A DNA stretch of 64,000 nt from contig CAIJXT010000015.1 in NCBI GenBank assembly GCA_903824665.1, positions 186,001-250,000 of the forward strand. Direction: 5' to 3'. Each line of letters starts with the position of its first letter. The stretch's first letter is position 1. Shown here one piece after another: positions 41,178-50,475 of this stretch. The stretch is from an uncultured Bacteroidota bacterium. Lineage in GTDB: Bacteria; Bacteroidota; Bacteroidia; Chitinophagales; Chitinophagaceae. The notes under the pieces are model-generated. The model ran no database searches, was not told the origin of the DNA, and saw nothing but the letters and a program-made list of their open reading frames with translations. The position numbers and the translations under genes are program-made.

Positions 41178-43100
41178 TTACTCACTATCTAAGACAGTAG
41201 CACCCCCCCTATATAGTTGGGTTTTGTACCGAAAAGATGGAGAATTTAACAATTCACCCAATCCCAGGGTAGGCCATTTTTTGTCTACAGCATCAATTGT
41301 AGCGTCATCAGCAACAATAATATTGGGCCAGGGCCGGTCAAAATTGTCGTGTGTTTTGGTCTTACGGGTACCATCCAGCCCCAAAATTAGCCTTTGCGGT
41401 CCACCATACATATGATCTCTTTTCGGATCCAGATTATTGCAAAACCGCCACAACACATCGGCTATATCACCTGCATTTACCGTATGCTCCACATACAGCA
41501 CCATTTTTATGCCACTCATACCCGGCTCTTTGCACAACTTTTCATGCAGCTCGGCCACATGCCCCGGCCGGTCTTTTTTCATAGCCACAAACAATACCGG
41601 AATTTCCCATTCCCGCATCAGCCGGTCATTGATACCCGCAATTTCTGTATGCGCCGCAGCCATCCTGCCTGCCGAGAAGTCTGCCGGAATCTTATAGGGC
41701 AACAGCGGTGTGCTGATCTCTTCTTCTGTTTTACGGGTGCCATCTATACACATCTTTCCACCAAAACCCATTTTGGAGCAGCTGTGATCCAGTACATCCA
41801 TCGGCCCCTGGCTGAAGTACACATCTGTCACAGGATTAAGATTATTGAACACTTCCCGCGCGAGATTCTTGTAGTCGTCTATCTTTATACCATTCTGTCC
41901 CACCCCATTTGCCAGTACCAGTATCTTGTTAAACATCATTTGCCCGGCTCCCCACATCGCATTCATTACTTTCTGTCCCTGCCCTGCATATTCCTTGTCT
42001 ATCGTTGCGATTACCAGGTTGTGAAACACACCTTCCACAGGCATATTCATATCTGTGATCTCGGGCACCATGGTCATTTTTATCGGTGTCAGAAAGATGC
42101 GCTCTGTGGCCTTGCCTATCCAGGCGTCTTCCTGTGGTGGTATCCCTACAATCGTTGCCGGGTATATGGCGTCCTTCCGGTGAGTAATGGCAGTGACATG
42201 AAAACGAGGGTACCAATCGGGCAGCGAATAGTATCCGGTATGGTCTCCAAATGGCCCTTCCCATATCAACTCCTCCGAAGGATCTACATAACCCTCAATT
42301 ATAAAATCAGCGTCCGATGGCACCTCTATCTCCGGCTGTGTGATGCAGCGTACCAGTTCCACTTTCTTCTTCCGCAGAAAACCCGCCAGCATATATTCAT
42401 CTACGTTCTCCGGCAGCGGTGCTGTAGCCGAGTAGGTGTATACGGGATCACCTCCCAGTGCCACCGCTACGGGCATGCGTTTACCCAGTTTCTTATATTC
42501 GTTGAAGTGCCTTGCCGATACCTTGTGTTTGTGCCAGTGCATACCGGTCATAGTGGGCTCAAACACCTGCATACGGTACATGCCTATGTTGCGCATACCC
42601 GTGTTCGGATCCTTGGTATGTATCGAGGGCAGTGTTACAAATGGCCCGCCGTCTTCAGGCCAGCATTTCAGTACCGGTAGCTTGCTCATGTCCGGTTTTT
42701 CCATCACCACTTCCTGGCAGGCGCCTCGCCCACTTACTACCTTGGGCATATACGATGCAAATTTGCCCAACTCAGGCAGCATCGCCAGCTTTTCCAGCAG
42801 GCCTTTCTTTGGCGTCGACATCTTCTTTAGTAGCCCGTCTATATCATTCATCGCATCATCCAGATGCTGCACACCCAGCGCTATGCACATTCGCTTGTCG
42901 CTACCCATTGCGTTGATCAGCACCGGGAACCCTGTTCCCGTATTTTCAAAGAGCAATGCCTTATTCCGGTCGCCCGATTTCGACACCCTGTCTGTTATCT
43001 CCGCAATCTCCAGTACAGGATCCACAAACGCCTTTATCCTCACCAGTTCACCAGCCTGTTCCAGCGCATCCATAAACGCCCGGAGTGATTTATATGCCAT
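41178..43100 (-). CDS. UbiD-family decarboxylase, probably for menaquinone
   Basis: 640 residues, prenylated-FMN-dependent (de)carboxylase of the UbiD family; this length and form matches the type annotated in Bacteroidota as menaquinone biosynthesis decarboxylase (MqnL-like). Visible blocks: PVLINAMGSDKRM, WHKHKVSARHFNEY, EGPFGDHTGYYSLPDWYPRFH, MPVEGVFHNL and the C-terminal DPKRDHMYGGPQRLILGLDGT. mqnB and mqnD in the same window support a futalosine-route role, but UbiD homologues act on many aromatic acids. A -7 box lies 4 bases before the ATG. Confidence 0.85.
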   Translation of the reverse strand: MAYKSLRAFMDALEQAGELVRIKAFVDPVLEIAEITDRVSKSGDRNKALLFENTGTGFPVLINAMGSDKRMCIALGVQHLDDAMNDIDGLLKKMSTPKKGLLEKLAMLPELGKFASYMPKVVSGRGACQEVVMEKPDMSKLPVLKCWPEDGGPFVTLPSIHTKDPNTGMRNIGMYRMQVFEPTMTGMHWHKHKVSARHFNEYKKLGKRMPVAVALGGDPVYTYSATAPLPENVDEYMLAGFLRKKKVELVRCITQPEIEVPSDADFIIEGYVDPSEELIWEGPFGDHTGYYSLPDWYPRFHVTAITHRKDAIYPATIVGIPPQEDAWIGKATERIFLTPIKMTMVPEITDMNMPVEGVFHNLVIATIDKEYAGQGQKVMNAMWGAGQMMFNKILVLANGVGQNGIKIDDYKNLAREVFNNLNPVTDVYFSQGPMDVLDHSCSKMGFGGKMCIDGTRKTEEEISTPLLPYKIPADFSAGRMAAAHTEIAGINDRLMREWEIPVLFVAMKKDRPGHVAELHEKLCKEPGMSGIKMVLYVEHTVNAGDIADVLWRFCNNLDPKRDHMYGGPQRLILGLDGTRKTKTHDNFDRPWPNIIVADDATIDAVDKKWPTLGLGELLNSPSFRYKTQLYRGGATVLDSE

Positions 43101-43104
43101 AATG

Positions 43105-43112
43105 CAAAGGTA
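43105..43112 (-). promoter_or_regulatory. -7 box for the UbiD-family gene
   Basis: TACCTTTG on the minus strand, four bases between box and the ATG at 43100. A leaderless message is likely. Confidence 0.5.
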
Positions 43113-43172
43113 GGAATAGCCTGCTGAGAAAAAGTTAAAAACCTACTATACCACGATATCCGCCATTTATAG

Positions 43173-43180
43173 TATTTTTG
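43173..43180 (+). promoter_or_regulatory. -7 box for the LamG gene
   Basis: TATTTTTG, 27 bases before the ATG at 43208. It shows that a TTG at 43178 is not the translation start. Confidence 0.5.
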
Positions 43181-43207
43181 AAAATCACAAGCATTAAATA
43201 CACCTTT

Positions 43208-44509
43208 ATGAAAATTGCCCCCCTAATAGTTGCCTTTTTAGCAGGCTCCATGTCCGCTCTTTGCCAACCCACCACCGGTCTGTTTGGCCATTGGGATATG
43301 AATGGCACCACCAACGATGTTACCTCCACTGGAATGACTGGCCATGCCAGCAACCTGGTTGCCGCGGCTGGTATAGATGGCGTCATGGGCCATGCGTGGT
43401 ATTTCAATGGAACAAACAGCTCCATTACCATCCCATACCATGCTGCACTCAATGTCCCCAACCAGTTTACCATTTCGGCCCTATTCAAAATTGAAGGATA
43501 TTATACCGGCCCATGCCACACCAATATTGTTTTCATCCGGGGCAAGACCATCACCCGACAGGCTTCCTACTTCCTCAGTTACAGCGATGCGCCTGTTGGC
43601 TTTGGCTGCAATCCGGGCATGGATACCATGTCCGAGTCGTTTATCACAACAGCTATCGGGCCCTCCGGCGGTCTCGCACCTTCCTCTTTCACCCCGTACG
43701 ACTATACCCCACACATTGTGCTCAACAAGTGGTACAATGTAGTCACCACTTTCAACGATACCGTTTATAAGATCTATGTGAACGATACCCTCACTACAAC
43801 TGTTACAATACCCACTCCCGGCGCGTCCATGGGTACCAGCACCGACAGTGCCGCTATCGGTATTGCCCCTTACGATATGCCCGGATATCCTTACCGTTTC
43901 AAAGGTATAATTGACGATATCAAACTTTACGACCATGCGCTTACGCCGTGTGAGATATCCAAACTCACTTTCTGGCGCAGCACGCTCATCACCGCAAATC
44001 CGGTCAACGATACCGCGCTCGTTGCCGGCACTGCAACATTCGCGATCTCTGACACAGGCAGCGGAGCTACCTATCAGTGGCAGGTGAAAACCGGCACAAC
44101 GTTTGCAAATGTACCCGCCACAGCACCATATAGCGGCACCACCACCAAAGTGCTCACCATCAACCCCATTACAAGTGCCATGAATGGCTACACCTATCGC
44201 TGCATCCGCACCAGCACCAGCGGCTGCATAGATACCTCCGCCGCGGGCAGACTGGCTGTCAATACCACCGGCATCAGCGACCACATCAGGGAAAACATAA
44301 CAATTGCACCAAACCCCGCAAGGAATGCCATCTCTGTCACCGCTCCCGTTGCTATCCATAAGATTGAAGTATTTAACATCATCGGTCGCAAACTGATAAC
44401 AGAAACGCCCGGCACCGCTACTGCTACGATCAATGTCGAGACACTTCCTGCGGGTGTCTACCTCCTGAAAATGAACGATAGTTATACCGTGAAATTCGTG
44501 AAGCAGTAG
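43208..44509 (+). CDS. LamG-Ig secreted protein with T9SS sorting domain
   Basis: 433 residues. Signal peptide MKIAPLIVAFLAGSMSALC, a concanavalin-like LamG domain (about 20-255; GLFGHWDMNGT, YFNGTNSSITIP, GIIDDIKLYDHAL), an Ig-like domain (about 260-350; ATYQWQVKTG, MNGYTYRCI) and a C-terminal T9SS sorting domain (IAPNPARN to KFVKQ, about 365-433). Probably a surface or secreted glycan-binding protein. The ATG at 43208 is supported by the signal peptide and the -7 box. Confidence 0.9.
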   Translation: MKIAPLIVAFLAGSMSALCQPTTGLFGHWDMNGTTNDVTSTGMTGHASNLVAAAGIDGVMGHAWYFNGTNSSITIPYHAALNVPNQFTISALFKIEGYYTGPCHTNIVFIRGKTITRQASYFLSYSDAPVGFGCNPGMDTMSESFITTAIGPSGGLAPSSFTPYDYTPHIVLNKWYNVVTTFNDTVYKIYVNDTLTTTVTIPTPGASMGTSTDSAAIGIAPYDMPGYPYRFKGIIDDIKLYDHALTPCEISKLTFWRSTLITANPVNDTALVAGTATFAISDTGSGATYQWQVKTGTTFANVPATAPYSGTTTKVLTINPITSAMNGYTYRCIRTSTSGCIDTSAAGRLAVNTTGISDHIRENITIAPNPARNAISVTAPVAIHKIEVFNIIGRKLITETPGTATATINVETLPAGVYLLKMNDSYTVKFVKQ

Positions 44510-44547
44510 TCGGCAAAAGGCAGTTAACTCCTACGTTTATAAATCGC

Positions 44548-44573
44548 AAAGAGCCCGTAAAAACGGGCTCTTT
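44548..44573. terminator. Bidirectional hairpin terminator
   Basis: 11-bp stem AAAGAGCCCGT/ACGGGCTCTTT with a 4-base loop, between the LamG gene (+) and the phage-type gene ending at 44638 (-). Confidence 0.85.
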
Positions 44574-44637
44574 ACATGTGCATTTTCATGCACATGCTTG
44601 CTCAGCAAGTGCGATCCGCCCACTTCCAGGGCATGGA

Positions 44638-45138
44638 TCACCCCAACACTATGAACATCTCTGCCGGCACCCATTGCTGCTGCGGCTTAGTACTGTAATC
44701 TTCAAATGCTACCGAGTACCGCAGCTCCCGCACACGGTAGCCGTCTGTCCTGCGTTGCGTGGTAACAGATACCCGCGACAGGCTACCGAATTGTTCTTCG
44801 CCCGGACTCCAGCCATGTATCGCAGTATGCAGCGCAGCTTCAGCACCATAATAAGCCATTGCCGCAGCTTTGTATTCAGCTGGCGTATCATGAGCTGTTG
44901 GGCTGTATGGCGCAAATCCCAGCTTCAGCACTACAGTACCTTTTGCCATCTGCACATGCTCACCCATATTGGTGAAGGCAAAATCCTCAAAATCAATCAG
45001 CACACACGGCCACGATACGGGCGGCCTGCCCTTTCCCGACAACTGTCCGGTGTCGTGCGCCACATGTGCCAGCCCGGGCACCTGCTGTACGATGCGCTCC
45101 TGCATCGCCACAAACATTTTTACAAAAGGAGAATCCAT
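44638..45138 (-). CDS. Phage protein, Mu gp37-like
   Basis: 166 residues. I place it as a gp37/tail-completion-like phage protein from its size, its short-domain pattern (MFVAMQERIVQQVPGL, WPCVLIDFEDF, VVLKLGFAPYS, RELRYSVAFED) and its position after the portal gene; sequence resemblance is weak. It sits 36 bases downstream of the portal gene. Confidence 0.5.
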   Translation of the reverse strand: MDSPFVKMFVAMQERIVQQVPGLAHVAHDTGQLSGKGRPPVSWPCVLIDFEDFAFTNMGEHVQMAKGTVVLKLGFAPYSPTAHDTPAEYKAAAMAYYGAEAALHTAIHGWSPGEEQFGSLSRVSVTTQRRTDGYRVRELRYSVAFEDYSTKPQQQWVPAEMFIVLG

Positions 45139-45174
45139 AAAATGATAGGGTTTAATAGTTAAAAAATGGCCTGC

Positions 45175-46278
45175 TTAAATGGATATACCATACGTATCAT
45201 GCCAGTAAGACTCAGGTATGTTTATTAAGCCTGCCAGCTCCTTGTCTATCGCTATCCGTTTGTGCAGGTAGTCTACATCCTTATCCTTCGTAAACACAAA
45301 TCGCCCACCTGCTACCGGATATCCGTATGCACTCAGTATCGCATGAAACTGCGGCGAGTTCAGCATAGCAGCCGTATACGCAATGTCTGCCCGGGTAATC
45401 TCAAACTGCTGCTCCTGGTGTATCCTGCTTTGTGCATAGCCCGCACTACGGCTGCTGTTAGTGGTTTCTGTATTGCCCAGCACGGTCACAGATATTTCTT
45501 CATTCAGTGCTTTTATGAACGACAATTGCAACCCGCCATCACTATTAGCCTGCTTGCCGTCCTTGATCTCAAAATCGGCCTGTCGTGGTATCATCATCGA
45601 CAGCGAGCTGCCACTTTCATCCAGTATCTTCCTGAGTTCAGCCCGTGTTTGCTCGTCATATGAGTCGTATTTTATCACCCGTACCGGCTGTCCGAATAGC
45701 TCTATGAACTGTGCCCAGTCCGCCAGGCCTCCCCGCTTGTACAGGCAGTAGGGTGCACATTTCAGTAGCAGTCCCAGGTCATTCTTATTGCCCATCACCC
45801 ACACTTGCTGCAGATCTTTATACGGTATCCCCTGATTGCCCGTTTGCTCATACGCAATGATTCCCAGTTCCGGTTTTATATGCTTGCGGGGCAGATGGTG
45901 AAACGATAGCTCGGCACCGGGCACAAACTCAATAGCCGATATGCCCCACAAAAGTGTCTCTATTATGGTGCGTACGATGTCTCTGAATGCCATCGACCGG
46001 ATCAGCACATCCATCTCTGGCAGCTGCTTTCCTTCCGCTTCAAAAATTATTTCTTTATTAAGTACTGCATTTATCTTTTTACTTACCACGCCCGTCAGGT
46101 GCCCGTCCAGCAGTATATCTTCATACAGATCATACAGTCGTGTCCGGTTCGGAAAACACACTGACTCCGCACTGGTAAGCGCATTGCGCCATGTTGCTAT
46201 ATCCTTTCTGCTCCGGTCTGCCGACCGCACATTTATCTCATTGATGATCACTGTCTCTTTGTGTGTCGTATGTGTCAT
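45175..46278 (-). CDS. DUF935 phage portal protein (Mu gp29-like)
   Basis: 367 residues. The DUF935 portal pattern is clear: ATWRNALTSAESVCFPNR, LYDLYEDILLDGHLTGVVSKK, LPRKHIKPELG, WAQFIELFGQPVRVIKYD and SVTVLGNTETTNSS. Portals form the ring through which the terminase pumps DNA. The usual DUF935 protein is nearer 500 residues, so this one is probably short at the C-terminal crown/clip end. Confidence 0.88.
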   Translation of the reverse strand: MTHTTHKETVIINEINVRSADRSRKDIATWRNALTSAESVCFPNRTRLYDLYEDILLDGHLTGVVSKKINAVLNKEIIFEAEGKQLPEMDVLIRSMAFRDIVRTIIETLLWGISAIEFVPGAELSFHHLPRKHIKPELGIIAYEQTGNQGIPYKDLQQVWVMGNKNDLGLLLKCAPYCLYKRGGLADWAQFIELFGQPVRVIKYDSYDEQTRAELRKILDESGSSLSMMIPRQADFEIKDGKQANSDGGLQLSFIKALNEEISVTVLGNTETTNSSRSAGYAQSRIHQEQQFEITRADIAYTAAMLNSPQFHAILSAYGYPVAGGRFVFTKDKDVDYLHKRIAIDKELAGLINIPESYWHDTYGISI

Positions 46279-46394
46279 ATATTTAATGTTTTTTTACTTG
46301 TTGCATTTGCCGTATAAAACTTATTACCTTTACGTTACTCACCTGCTAAGCCCTCCCCTTTTTTAGGATAGATTTTCAACAGTCCCCGGATACA

Positions 46395-46757
46395 ATGAGA
46401 CGAATACTTACAGAGTTCTATAGTTTAGTACATGGTATTACAGGAGTAAAGTTGCTGGCTTATATTTCCGGCCTGTTTTACCTGTCAGTCTTTAATTGTG
46501 TGATTATTAAAGGTGTTGCTTCCCTCTTGCAGGGTTGGATCGGGTTCGTCGGCATTCTGGTTCGCCTCTTCTCTTTCCCGTTTGTGCTGTTCACTTTTGT
46601 ACTGATGCTGGGTGCTACTTACTGGATCACCCCTGCTGTGCAAACAGTAGCCAAAGACGCAAAGAAAAACAAAAGCTACACGACCCTGCTCCTCTATACA
46701 TTATTCGGCCTCCTGCTGTTTACTTACGTGCAGTTTGGAGAAGCGTTTTTTACCTAA
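46395..46757 (+). CDS. Small membrane protein inside the phage region
   Basis: 120 residues, on the strand opposite to the phage genes. Three membrane helices (about 18-40, 52-75, 95-115) and a charged loop (KDAKKNKS). No family recognised. A TACCTTTA box (-7-like) lies at 46326-46333. Confidence 0.6.
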   Translation: MRRILTEFYSLVHGITGVKLLAYISGLFYLSVFNCVIIKGVASLLQGWIGFVGILVRLFSFPFVLFTFVLMLGATYWITPAVQTVAKDAKKNKSYTTLLLYTLFGLLLFTYVQFGEAFFT

Positions 46758-46787
46758 AATAGCTTTGGGGCTGCAGGCACAAAAAGG

Positions 46788-47225
46788 CTAATAAAAATGG
46801 TTGCGCCGCGGATTACTGCTCCAGTTGATACTGTTACCGTCAGCCGGCACTTCCCCGCCCTGCACATCTGCATATGGCCACCCATCGGGCTGTGCCTGAC
46901 CAGTCATTATGGTCTTCAGTGCGCTCACTGCATCCTGATAGGCAGTTCGCAGCACACCATAATCCACTCCGGTATTCGATAGCCGCAGCAAATGCCAGCA
47001 TGCCAGATGCTGTACAATACTTTTAAGGTAAGCGTCGTTCACTGTAGGTGCCGCACTCTCTGTACCAAATAGCGCAGTCAGGTCATATCGACCCAGGTAC
47101 ATTTTCGCTTCCTGCTCAGCTGTTGCTATAGCACGTTCGGTTAGCGCATTTTCATCCCGGGTTACCTCCGCGATCACTTCCGGATACAGGCACGCCTCCA
47201 GGTCTGTTGGTGTTATTATAGGCAT
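46788..47225 (-). CDS. DUF1320 phage protein (Mu gp36-like)
   Basis: 145 residues. The DUF1320 pattern starts with ITPTDLEACLYPEVI and has AIATAEQEAKMYLGRYDLTALFG, then HLACWHLLRLSNTG. In Mu-like phages the family joins head and tail. Its presence next to the portal supports a phage origin. Confidence 0.82.
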   Translation of the reverse strand: MPIITPTDLEACLYPEVIAEVTRDENALTERAIATAEQEAKMYLGRYDLTALFGTESAAPTVNDAYLKSIVQHLACWHLLRLSNTGVDYGVLRTAYQDAVSALKTIMTGQAQPDGWPYADVQGGEVPADGNSINWSSNPRRNHFY

Positions 47226-47472
47226 AATGATAGGGTTTAATTATTTTCAACGTCCTCAAATAGTTCTTGGGTATTACCGGGAAAAACAGTCTTGCACAAC
47301 AATGTCGTGCAAACCCTTCAATTGCACCTCCGCACACCGGCATGCAGCCAGGCATAATGAGGGTGCCTTTCCCGGAAAATCAGAAATTTTGTTGTTCAAA
47401 ACGATGGTGTCGCAGCTCCACTGCGCTGTTTGTCTGTGGCTATCAGATCACGCTATCGTTGGTTGGCTTACA

Positions 47473-48045
47473 TCAGTCGTCTTCGTCCTTCTGCTTTTTC
47501 TTTGCAGGTTTTTCTTCCTTTTCTTCATCCTCTTCCTCTGCCTCTTCTTCGTCCTCTTCGTCTTCGCTCTTTTTCTTCTTTGGGGCTTTTTTTACTGTTT
47601 GTTTTGCAGGTGCCTGCTTTTCCTCTTTGTCTGCTTTCTCTATTTCCAGTGTTTCGCCGGTCGCTTTTACTTGCGATATTTTCTTCAGGCTCCTGTCATA
47701 GGTCACTTCATAAATATTGGCCACGTTGTCGCCCAGTACCAGCTGTATATAGCCAGTCAGCGTCTTGCTGTCTTCGGTATCATTCAGCGAGTCTACAACA
47801 GCATATATTTTAGCTATGCCCTTGCCCGCTTTCTTGTATTCAGCCAGTTTGTTACGCTGTTCGCCAAACTCAGGCAATGTCAATATCTGCCTTCTGAAAA
47901 CATTGTAATCCACCTTATTCCTGTTCACCGACTTTTTCTCGGCCTGCTGTTCCTTACGGTCTTCTATCCTATCTTCTTTGTCCTGTTGTGCAATAGCAGA
48001 AAAGCTGCACAGAACGATCAGCAGTATAACGGAAACTTGTTTCAT
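47473..48045 (-). CDS. Secreted protein with highly charged C-terminal tail
   Basis: 190 residues. Signal peptide MKQVSVILLIVLCSFSAIAQ. The middle part (about 45-130) is a small domain of unknown fold. The last 55 residues are almost entirely Lys/Glu/Asp, with a KAPKKKKSEDEEDEEEAEEE-type pattern (low complexity). Not a phage family; it sits between the terminase and DUF1320 genes on the same strand. Function unknown. Confidence 0.7.
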   Translation of the reverse strand: MKQVSVILLIVLCSFSAIAQQDKEDRIEDRKEQQAEKKSVNRNKVDYNVFRRQILTLPEFGEQRNKLAEYKKAGKGIAKIYAVVDSLNDTEDSKTLTGYIQLVLGDNVANIYEVTYDRSLKKISQVKATGETLEIEKADKEEKQAPAKQTVKKAPKKKKSEDEEDEEEAEEEDEEKEEKPAKKKQKDEDD

Positions 48046-48148
48046 TTAGTTATTAAGCTTTATTGTTTTCGAGCTGCAAAGGTGAAGAAATTTTCTTTCT
48101 GTTGCTCCTGAATAACTTTCCCACCCCAATCTCCTTTTCTACCCTTTG

Positions 48149-49690
48149 CTAAAACCGTTTGGCATTCACTACCCTTACTCCCGTCTCAATTCCCGTACAA
48201 TCATGCTTTTTCATTCTGGTATTGATAGTCCACACCGCACCCTCCACTGCATCTGGTCCGTCATCATGTGCATTGCTGCCCGGCCCCAGAGTGGTAAACT
48301 GCTTCTCCAGCCGTTGCATATGCTGGTTGCTACGTTCATCCTCGTTCAGATACAACTCACCATTTCTGTGCAGCGGCTCCAGCAGGCTTTCTATGCGGGT
48401 AAATTTGTCTGGCTTTTTTCGGGTATCGCCACGTATAGGAATGGGTCGCCCACGCTTTCTGCCCGCATCACTCACCTCTTTTACCAGCACATCCTGCATA
48501 AACACCTGTTCCATACAGTAGTAGCAGCTGCGGTCGCCGGCAATATCCATTATTCTGTAGTGCCAATCTATCATTTGCGCCGTCGTTGCCTTATCCAGAA
48601 AGCATTTTATCACATGAAACTCATGGCCACATTTTCCCACCAGCACCGTTGCTTTATAATCACCGTTGGTCTTATAAGAGGGGTCGGTATAGCAAACCAG
48701 AATATCATATTCTGCTATTGGCCTTGCGGGCTTGTATGCCATTTCTTTAAACACCGACCCCTCCATAACCGGATTATTAAAATACTCCTTCTGCTGGGCT
48801 GCATAGCTCTTCTGTACCAATACCCGATCTATGTCTTCTTCACTGTTCTTTTCCGGCCACGACGACTTTCCATTATCATCCCGTATGTTCACTATACCAG
48901 TATGGTCGGCGATTTCAGTGGCCCGTTGTATACACGAATCTTTGGCAATTCTGTTACCGCAAAATATAATGGTTGTCGGCACCGATACCGACCGTGTGCC
49001 TATTGCAGCTTCTTCTATCCACCGCCACTTGCGGGCCACGATCTCCGGGTTCAGGCAGTCCGCATCAGTGTCCACATCGTCAAACAATATGATGTCGGGC
49101 CGCGCTTCTTCATTTCGGGTTCCGCGGGGGCTCTGTCCTGCACCTACTGCCCTTAATGCTACGCCGCCCGCAGTCACTATTTCCGATACCTTCCAGGTTC
49201 CTCCATCTTGCTGCCCATAATCCTGAGCCAGCCGCCGATTGTATTCCAGGTTTGCTTTATAGGGCATCAACAACCGTGCTGCGTTGTCCAGACTATTACT
49301 TACCAGCAGCACACAACGCTTCTTTGTCCTGTTGTCCACGCCCCCTGTGTCCATCATCTGGGCTCCTGCCCTATGTCCCACAAAAACCAGATAGAAAACC
49401 TCCATCATTGTACGGGTACTCTTTGCCAGTTCACGGCTCCACATCCGCACTTCGCACCATTCAGCATTGGTAAGTACTCGCACAGTCGATTCCTTATGAA
49501 ACTGTGCAGGCAATGCAAATGCGAAACGTTGAAAATAGTATTTGAACCATTCCTCCGGATCCGATTCCAGTGCTTTTACTCTTTGCTTTCTGTCTTCTTC
49601 GTGTTCCGTTTCATCTATCAGCGTCCCGGATACCACCATTCGTACAAACTCCTCCCATTGCGCTATGCGCCTTGCTTCTTTTATGATCAT
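48149..49690 (-). CDS. Phage terminase large subunit (Mu gp28-like)
   Basis: 513 residues, with both motor and nuclease looking intact. ATPase: Walker A-like SRELAKST (85-92, K90) and Walker B IILFDDVD (200-207). Nuclease (RNase H-like): YTDPSYKTNGDY (335-345, D336), CMEQV near 392 and HDDGPDAVEGAV (475-486, D480). It would package DNA through the portal. Open frame with no stops or shifts. Members of this family occur in Mu-like prophages and in transfer-agent-like clusters. Confidence 0.9.
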   Translation of the reverse strand: MIIKEARRIAQWEEFVRMVVSGTLIDETEHEEDRKQRVKALESDPEEWFKYYFQRFAFALPAQFHKESTVRVLTNAEWCEVRMWSRELAKSTRTMMEVFYLVFVGHRAGAQMMDTGGVDNRTKKRCVLLVSNSLDNAARLLMPYKANLEYNRRLAQDYGQQDGGTWKVSEIVTAGGVALRAVGAGQSPRGTRNEEARPDIILFDDVDTDADCLNPEIVARKWRWIEEAAIGTRSVSVPTTIIFCGNRIAKDSCIQRATEIADHTGIVNIRDDNGKSSWPEKNSEEDIDRVLVQKSYAAQQKEYFNNPVMEGSVFKEMAYKPARPIAEYDILVCYTDPSYKTNGDYKATVLVGKCGHEFHVIKCFLDKATTAQMIDWHYRIMDIAGDRSCYYCMEQVFMQDVLVKEVSDAGRKRGRPIPIRGDTRKKPDKFTRIESLLEPLHRNGELYLNEDERSNQHMQRLEKQFTTLGPGSNAHDDGPDAVEGAVWTINTRMKKHDCTGIETGVRVVNAKRF

Positions 49691-49757
49691 AGTGATAGTA
49701 GTTCAGACATCAGTTTACCCGTGTCAGAACCTTGTTTATAGTTGTAAAATAGGTTGA

Positions 49758-50195
49758 TCAGGCCGCCATGCGCTCCTTTATGTATACCTGAAAATGGTTG
49801 GTAAATGTTTGCGCCAATGCCTTATCGCGGCGATACAGCCACCCAATGAAGAGTTCTGCTGCTTCTATAGTTGCATATACACTGTTTTCAGTATCCAGAT
49901 TCCTGATGGCGGTTGTATACTTCAGCACCAGGGCCATATCCTTTACGTTACCCGGATCCTGTTTCATTTTTTCATCCAGGCTCTCCAGCATGGCATACAG
50001 CCTGTCCAGTTGCATTTGTTTCGATAGCAACAGCGATCGTCTCACTGTATCCCATTCACCCGCTACTATCCATTCCCTCATCTGGCTTTCAGATGCATTC
50101 ACTTCCCTGGCCGTTTCCGCAATTGTTTTTCCGTTCTGAGTATATAGTGTCCGGGCCCACACCTTACGTTCTTCACTGCCTATATCGTCATTCAT
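49758..50195 (-). CDS. Terminase small-subunit-like HTH protein
   Basis: 145 residues. N-terminal helix-turn-helix (KTIAETAREVNASESQMREW, about 21-40), then coiled helices. Resembles small terminase/DUF1804-like DNA-recognition subunits, and its place just upstream of the large subunit fits. Start put at the ATG at 50195; a GTG two codons upstream is possible. Confidence 0.72.
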   Translation of the reverse strand: MNDDIGSEERKVWARTLYTQNGKTIAETAREVNASESQMREWIVAGEWDTVRRSLLLSKQMQLDRLYAMLESLDEKMKQDPGNVKDMALVLKYTTAIRNLDTENSVYATIEAAELFIGWLYRRDKALAQTFTNHFQVYIKERMAA

Positions 50196-50252
50196 GGGCA
50201 CAAATGTCTATCGCTTTTTCCGGACCGGCAATTCCCGCTTGCATGCCTTCCC

Positions 50253-50291
50253 GCATACGGTATATGATATACCGTATGCTGCTATATCATA
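50253..50291. repeat. Inverted-repeat element, left copy
   Basis: A perfect 27-base palindrome (50253-50279; 13-bp arms around one base) is followed by CTATATCATA, so TATGATATAC (50263-50272) also pairs with TATATCATA (50283-50291). A related element lies at 53066-53093. Confidence 0.6.
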
Positions 50292-50475
50292 AATTGTTTT
50301 TGTGTGGATAACGCAGTCTTTTTAGTTGTCTTTCACACCATTACATACCACGCACTTCATACTATGTATTGAAAAACGACCGAACACAATATCGGGGCGG
50401 AAAAATCATTCAAATAGACACCAATTTAAATGTATGAACCGGCATGGTCGGTTACCGGTTGTGCAGCACAATAAA

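Noticed and set aside
41394-42680. 428-residue plus-strand ORF opposite the UbiD-family gene
   Set aside because: Antisense to a clear UbiD-family gene; His/Cys/Tyr-rich and without any family pattern.
43481-44359. 292-residue minus-strand ORF opposite the LamG gene
   Set aside because: Antisense, Gly/Cys/Asp-rich, no family match.
48146-49156. 336-residue plus-strand ORF opposite the terminase
   Set aside because: Antisense shadow; no start context and no domain.
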